A stretch of 26,402 nucleotides of DNA from assembly GCA_003513855.1 (NCBI GenBank), contig DOTC01000004.1:377-26778 (forward strand), given 5' to 3'. Shown here piece after piece: positions 24,027-26,402 of this stretch. This DNA is from Deltaproteobacteria bacterium (GTDB taxonomy: Bacteria > Desulfobacterota > Deferrimicrobia > Deferrimicrobiales > Deferrimicrobiaceae). The notes below the pieces were generated by a model that ran no database searches, had not been told where the DNA came from, and worked only from the letters and a program-made list of their open reading frames with translations. How positions within the stretch are numbered: position 1 is the stretch's first letter; each line of letters begins with the position of its first letter. The position numbers and the translations under genes were made by a program.

Positions 24027-24227
24027 ATGTCAACAGGGACGGTGAAGTGGTTCAACGATTCCAAAGGGTACGGGTTTATTACACCTGACGAAGGGGAGGA
24101 CATCTTCGTCCATTTCAGCGAGATCGTGGGAGATGGTTTCCGCTCCCTGGCCGAGGGGATGAAAGTGGAGTTCGAGGTGACCCACGGACCCAAGGGGAAA
24201 AAAGCGTCCAACGTCCGGAAAGTCTGA
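24027..24227 (+). CDS. Cold-shock protein (CspA family)
   Basis: A 66-residue single cold-shock domain, full length for the family. RNP1 is KGYGFI (13-18) and RNP2 is DIFVHF (25-30), the aromatic surface that binds single-stranded RNA or DNA. The opening [21 protein letters not shown] is standard. It acts in the cytoplasm as an RNA chaperone that melts secondary structure; many bacteria carry several paralogues, and only some respond to cold. AAGGAG lies 10 bases before the ATG. The 88-base gap upstream is too short for the long CspA-type thermosensing leader unless it starts within the 77-residue gene. It is followed by a strong terminator. Confidence 0.97.
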   Translation: MSTGTVKWFNDSKGYGFITPDEGEDIFVHFSEIVGDGFRSLAEGMKVEFEVTHGPKGKKASNVRKV

Positions 24228-24252
24228 CCGGCCGCGAACCGGGGATCAGGAG

Positions 24253-24292
24253 AAAGCGCCACGGGAGGAGATCCCGGAGGCGCTTTTTTTTT
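24253..24292 (+). terminator. Strong intrinsic terminator of the cold-shock gene
   Basis: AAAGCGCCACGGG (24253-24265) pairs with CCCGGAGGCGCTTT (24273-24286), with a small bulge, and is followed by nine T. It ends the cold-shock transcript 26 bases after the stop. Confidence 0.85.
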
Positions 24293-24390
24293 GGGGAATC
24301 CCTGGCCATTTTTCCTTCGTTCGCCTCAACGGATCCGAAAGGGAGTGACACGATGGGTTCCCTTTGCTAGATTGTCCCCTACAATCCGCC

Positions 24391-24450
24391 CGATCCGCTT
24401 TCCGCCCGGCCGATCACGTTTCCGCCCGGGTCATCGAATTTCCGGAAGGG
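24391..24450 (+). repeat. 20-base tandem repeat upstream of the acyl-CoA synthetase gene
   Basis: Three head-to-tail 20-base units: 24391-24410 and 24411-24430 share CGATC and TTTCCGCCCGG (16-17 of 20 identical); 24431-24450 keeps ATC and TTTCCG at the same offsets (about 12 of 20). The period is close to two helical turns, so repeated binding by one regulator is possible. It ends 29 bases before the ATG. Confidence 0.6.
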
Positions 24451-24479
24451 GAGAGGGCCATCGCGCAGAGGTGCCCCCC

Positions 24480-26402
24480 ATGTCCTCCACCCTCACGCCT
24501 CTTTTCCGACCCGGCCGCATCGCCGTCATCGGCGCTTCGGCCAATCCCGAAAAAATGGGGTTCCAGATCTTCCGGAACATTCTGGATGCCGGCTTTGCGG
24601 GGGAGATTATTCCCGTAAACCCGAAGGGGGAAATCATCTTGGGCCTTCCATCGGTCCGATCGGCCTCCGAAATCCCGGAGGGGACGGATCTTGCGGTCGT
24701 CATCATCCCGGCGAAGCTCGTACCCGCGACGATGCTCCAAATGGGGGAGAGGAAGGTGCGATCCGCGATCGTCATCACGGGAGGGTTCGCCGAGTCGGGG
24801 GAGGAAGGCGCTGCGCTGCAGGAGGAACTGGTCCGGAACGCCAGCCGGTACGGGATCCGAGTCATCGGGCCGAACTGCCAGGGAGTCAACGTTCCGTTTC
24901 ACGGGGTCTGCGCCTCCTGGCCGCTCATCACGCGGAGAGGCGAAATCGCGATCGTGTCCCAGAGCGGGACCGTCGGTGCAGCGCTGATCGACTGGGCCTC
25001 CGAAGATCGAATCGGCTTCTCCGCATTCGTGAGCATGGGCAACCGGGCCGACGTCGACGAGGCGGACCTGATCGCCTATTTCACGGACGACCCGAATGCA
25101 AAGGTCATCGCCCTGTATATCGAGGGGGTCAAGGACGCGGAGAAGTTCCTCTCGGCCGTCCGGAAGTGCCGCAAGCCCATCGTCATCTTCAAGGCGGGGC
25201 GGACGGAGCAGGGGAGGAAGGCGGCGGAATCCCACACCCGGTCCCTCGCGGGCAAGGACGAGATCTACGACGCCGTGTTCCGCCAGTTCGGCGTGCACCG
25301 CGCCTCCACCCTCGAGGAGCTGTACGACTTTTCCAAGGCGCTGGCCTACCTGCCGCCGGCGGCGGGTCCGAAAATGCTGATCGTCACGAGTTCGGGGGGG
25401 TCCGCCATCATCGCAACCGACGTGGCCGAGGAGGAGGGGTTCCGCGTGTCCCCCCTTCCCCGGGATCTTGCGGTCCGATTGCGTGAGATTCTCCCCCCCC
25501 ACTGCATCGTCGGAAACCCGCTCGACCTCACGGGGGACACCGATGCGGAGCGGTACCGGAAGGTCCTTGCCGCCGCGGACGGGTACTACGACGTGGTCAT
25601 GACGATCTTCGGCGACCCGATTCCGGGCGCTTCCGAAGTCATCCGTCCGGGGAAGTGCGATCTCGTCTGCTACCTCGGCGGGGCCGACGTCGAAAGGGAA
25701 GAGCGGGGGAAGATGCACGAAAAGAAGATCGCCGTCTTCCCGACGCCGGAACGGGCGGTCAACGCCCTGTCCTGCTACGCGCGTTTCGACAGGAATACCT
25801 TTCCGACGGATCGGGCCCTTGCCGTATCGACGGCAAAGTCGCCGGAGAGACTGCGGGCGATGACCCCCGCCGAATCGATGGCGTTTCTCGCCGGGAACGG
25901 GTTCCCCGTCACCCCTGCGCTTCCCGCGGGGAGCGAGCAGGAAGCGGTTGCGGCCGCACGACGCATCGGTTTCCCGGTCACCGTGAAGATGAACTCCCCG
26001 GACGTGACGCACAAGACCGACGTGGGCGGGGTGATCCTGGACGTGCCCGACGAGGAAAGGGTCAGGAAGGCGTACCGCCTCATCGCGGAGGCGGCCGGGA
26101 GGATCGGGGCGAGGGACGGCGGCGTGCTCGTCGCCGCGATGGCGGCCCCGGGGCAGGAGGTCATCGTCGGGGTCACGAAGGACCTTCAGTTCGGGCACGC
26201 GGTGATGTTCGGGCTCGGAGGGATCATGGTGGAGGTGATGAAGGACGTCTCGTTCCGGATCGTCCCTCTTTCGGGAAAAGACGCCGCGGAAATGACCTCG
26301 GAAATCCGGGGGGCGCGGGCCCTGGAGGGGATTCGGGGAAGAAAGCCCGCCGATGTGGCCGCCGTCCGCGATCTCCTCGTCCGGGTGTCGGACCTTGTTT
26401 CG
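24480..26402 (+). CDS. ADP-forming acetate/acyl-CoA synthetase (fused alpha-beta), 3'-truncated by the window
   Basis: At least 641 residues; no stop before the window ends. The CoA-binding domain (about 1-130) has IAVIGASANPEKMGF (14-28) and VIGPNCQGV. The succinyl-CoA-ligase-like domain (about 145-440) has IVSQSGTVGAAL and the phosphorylated His252 in ESHTRSLAG. The ATP-grasp domain starts near 460, with the second histidine of the phosphoryl relay in DVTHKTDVGG (His511) and FGLGGIMVEVMKD. The enzyme interconverts acyl-CoA, ADP and Pi with acid, CoA and ATP. HTGSLAG is HTRSLAG here, a minor variant. It could instead be a protein acetyltransferase of the Pat type if a GNAT domain follows outside the window. 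The ATG at 24480 is chosen; GTG 24471 is also in frame. Confidence 0.92.
   Translation, partial: MSSTLTPLFRPGRIAVIGASANPEKMGFQIFRNILDAGFAGEIIPVNPKGEIILGLPSVRSASEIPEGTDLAVVIIPAKLVPATMLQMGERKVRSAIVITGGFAESGEEGAALQEELVRNASRYGIRVIGPNCQGVNVPFHGVCASWPLITRRGEIAIVSQSGTVGAALIDWASEDRIGFSAFVSMGNRADVDEADLIAYFTDDPNAKVIALYIEGVKDAEKFLSAVRKCRKPIVIFKAGRTEQGRKAAESHTRSLAGKDEIYDAVFRQFGVHRASTLEELYDFSKALAYLPPAAGPKMLIVTSSGGSAIIATDVAEEEGFRVSPLPRDLAVRLREILPPHCIVGNPLDLTGDTDAERYRKVLAAADGYYDVVMTIFGDPIPGASEVIRPGKCDLVCYLGGADVEREERGKMHEKKIAVFPTPERAVNALSCYARFDRNTFPTDRALAVSTAKSPERLRAMTPAESMAFLAGNGFPVTPALPAGSEQEAVAAARRIGFPVTVKMNSPDVTHKTDVGGVILDVPDEERVRKAYRLIAEAAGRIGARDGGVLVAAMAAPGQEVIVGVTKDLQFGHAVMFGLGGIMVEVMKDVSFRIVPLSGKDAAEMTSEIRGARALEGIRGRKPADVAAVRDLLVRVSDLVS

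Noticed and set aside
24364..24385. Promoter TTGCTA / TACAAT before the acyl-CoA synthetase gene
   Set aside because: The spacing is only 10 bases; the elements cannot work together.

Overview
The window is GC-rich, gene-dense bacterial chromosome (GC judged by eye, strong G/C third-position bias, Shine-Dalgarno sites of the GGAGG type, many ATGA/GTGA stop-start overlaps). The gene content suggests a delta-proteobacterium in the broad sense (Desulfobacterota, Geobacter-like): a LonH-type protease, a branched-chain amino acid ABC operon, an ADP-forming acyl-CoA synthetase and CoA-ester enzymes. That placement is inference. I saw no rRNA, tRNA, CRISPR array, insertion sequence or phage gene.

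Layout. 1-4054 (+): a tightly packed set with the 3' end of a Lon-family protease, a tandem-ACT protein, an exported isoaspartyl methyltransferase (pcm) and a large polytopic membrane protein with a spermidine-synthase-like core. 4095-12310: an osmotic and membrane stress neighbourhood. A CLC chloride channel or transporter (-) diverges from a four-gene trehalose operon (+: otsA, otsB, a DUF5752-like protein, treT). A phospholipid-methyltransferase-like gene (-) and an MscS channel (+) follow. 12372-13974: thioredoxin reductase (-), a probable 11-residue Cys-rich micropeptide with its own terminator (+), and a pyridoxamine-oxidase-like flavoprotein (+). 14032-18934 (+): a likely remnant of an exported sugar dehydrogenase, then livK, an intrinsic terminator, livH, livM, livG and livF. 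18910-22902 (-): a 919-residue reductase/enoyl-CoA hydratase fusion, a small unknown protein and an orphan CheR. 22903-24292 (+): small genes, namely a 50-residue membrane protein, a 77-residue unknown and a cold-shock protein with a clear terminator. 24480-26402 (+): an ADP-forming acyl-CoA synthetase that runs off the window.

How the genes fit together. The trehalose operon encodes two independent routes to trehalose (OtsA/OtsB from UDP-glucose and glucose-6-phosphate; TreT from NDP-glucose and glucose), with an internally duplicated protein of unknown function translationally coupled between them. It shares a 231-base divergent control region with the clc gene. The most unusual items are the reductase-Rossmann-Rossmann-hydratase fusion, the MCDPCACGGKK micropeptide unit, the duplicated DUF5752-like protein, and several palindromes or direct repeats placed at predicted promoters.
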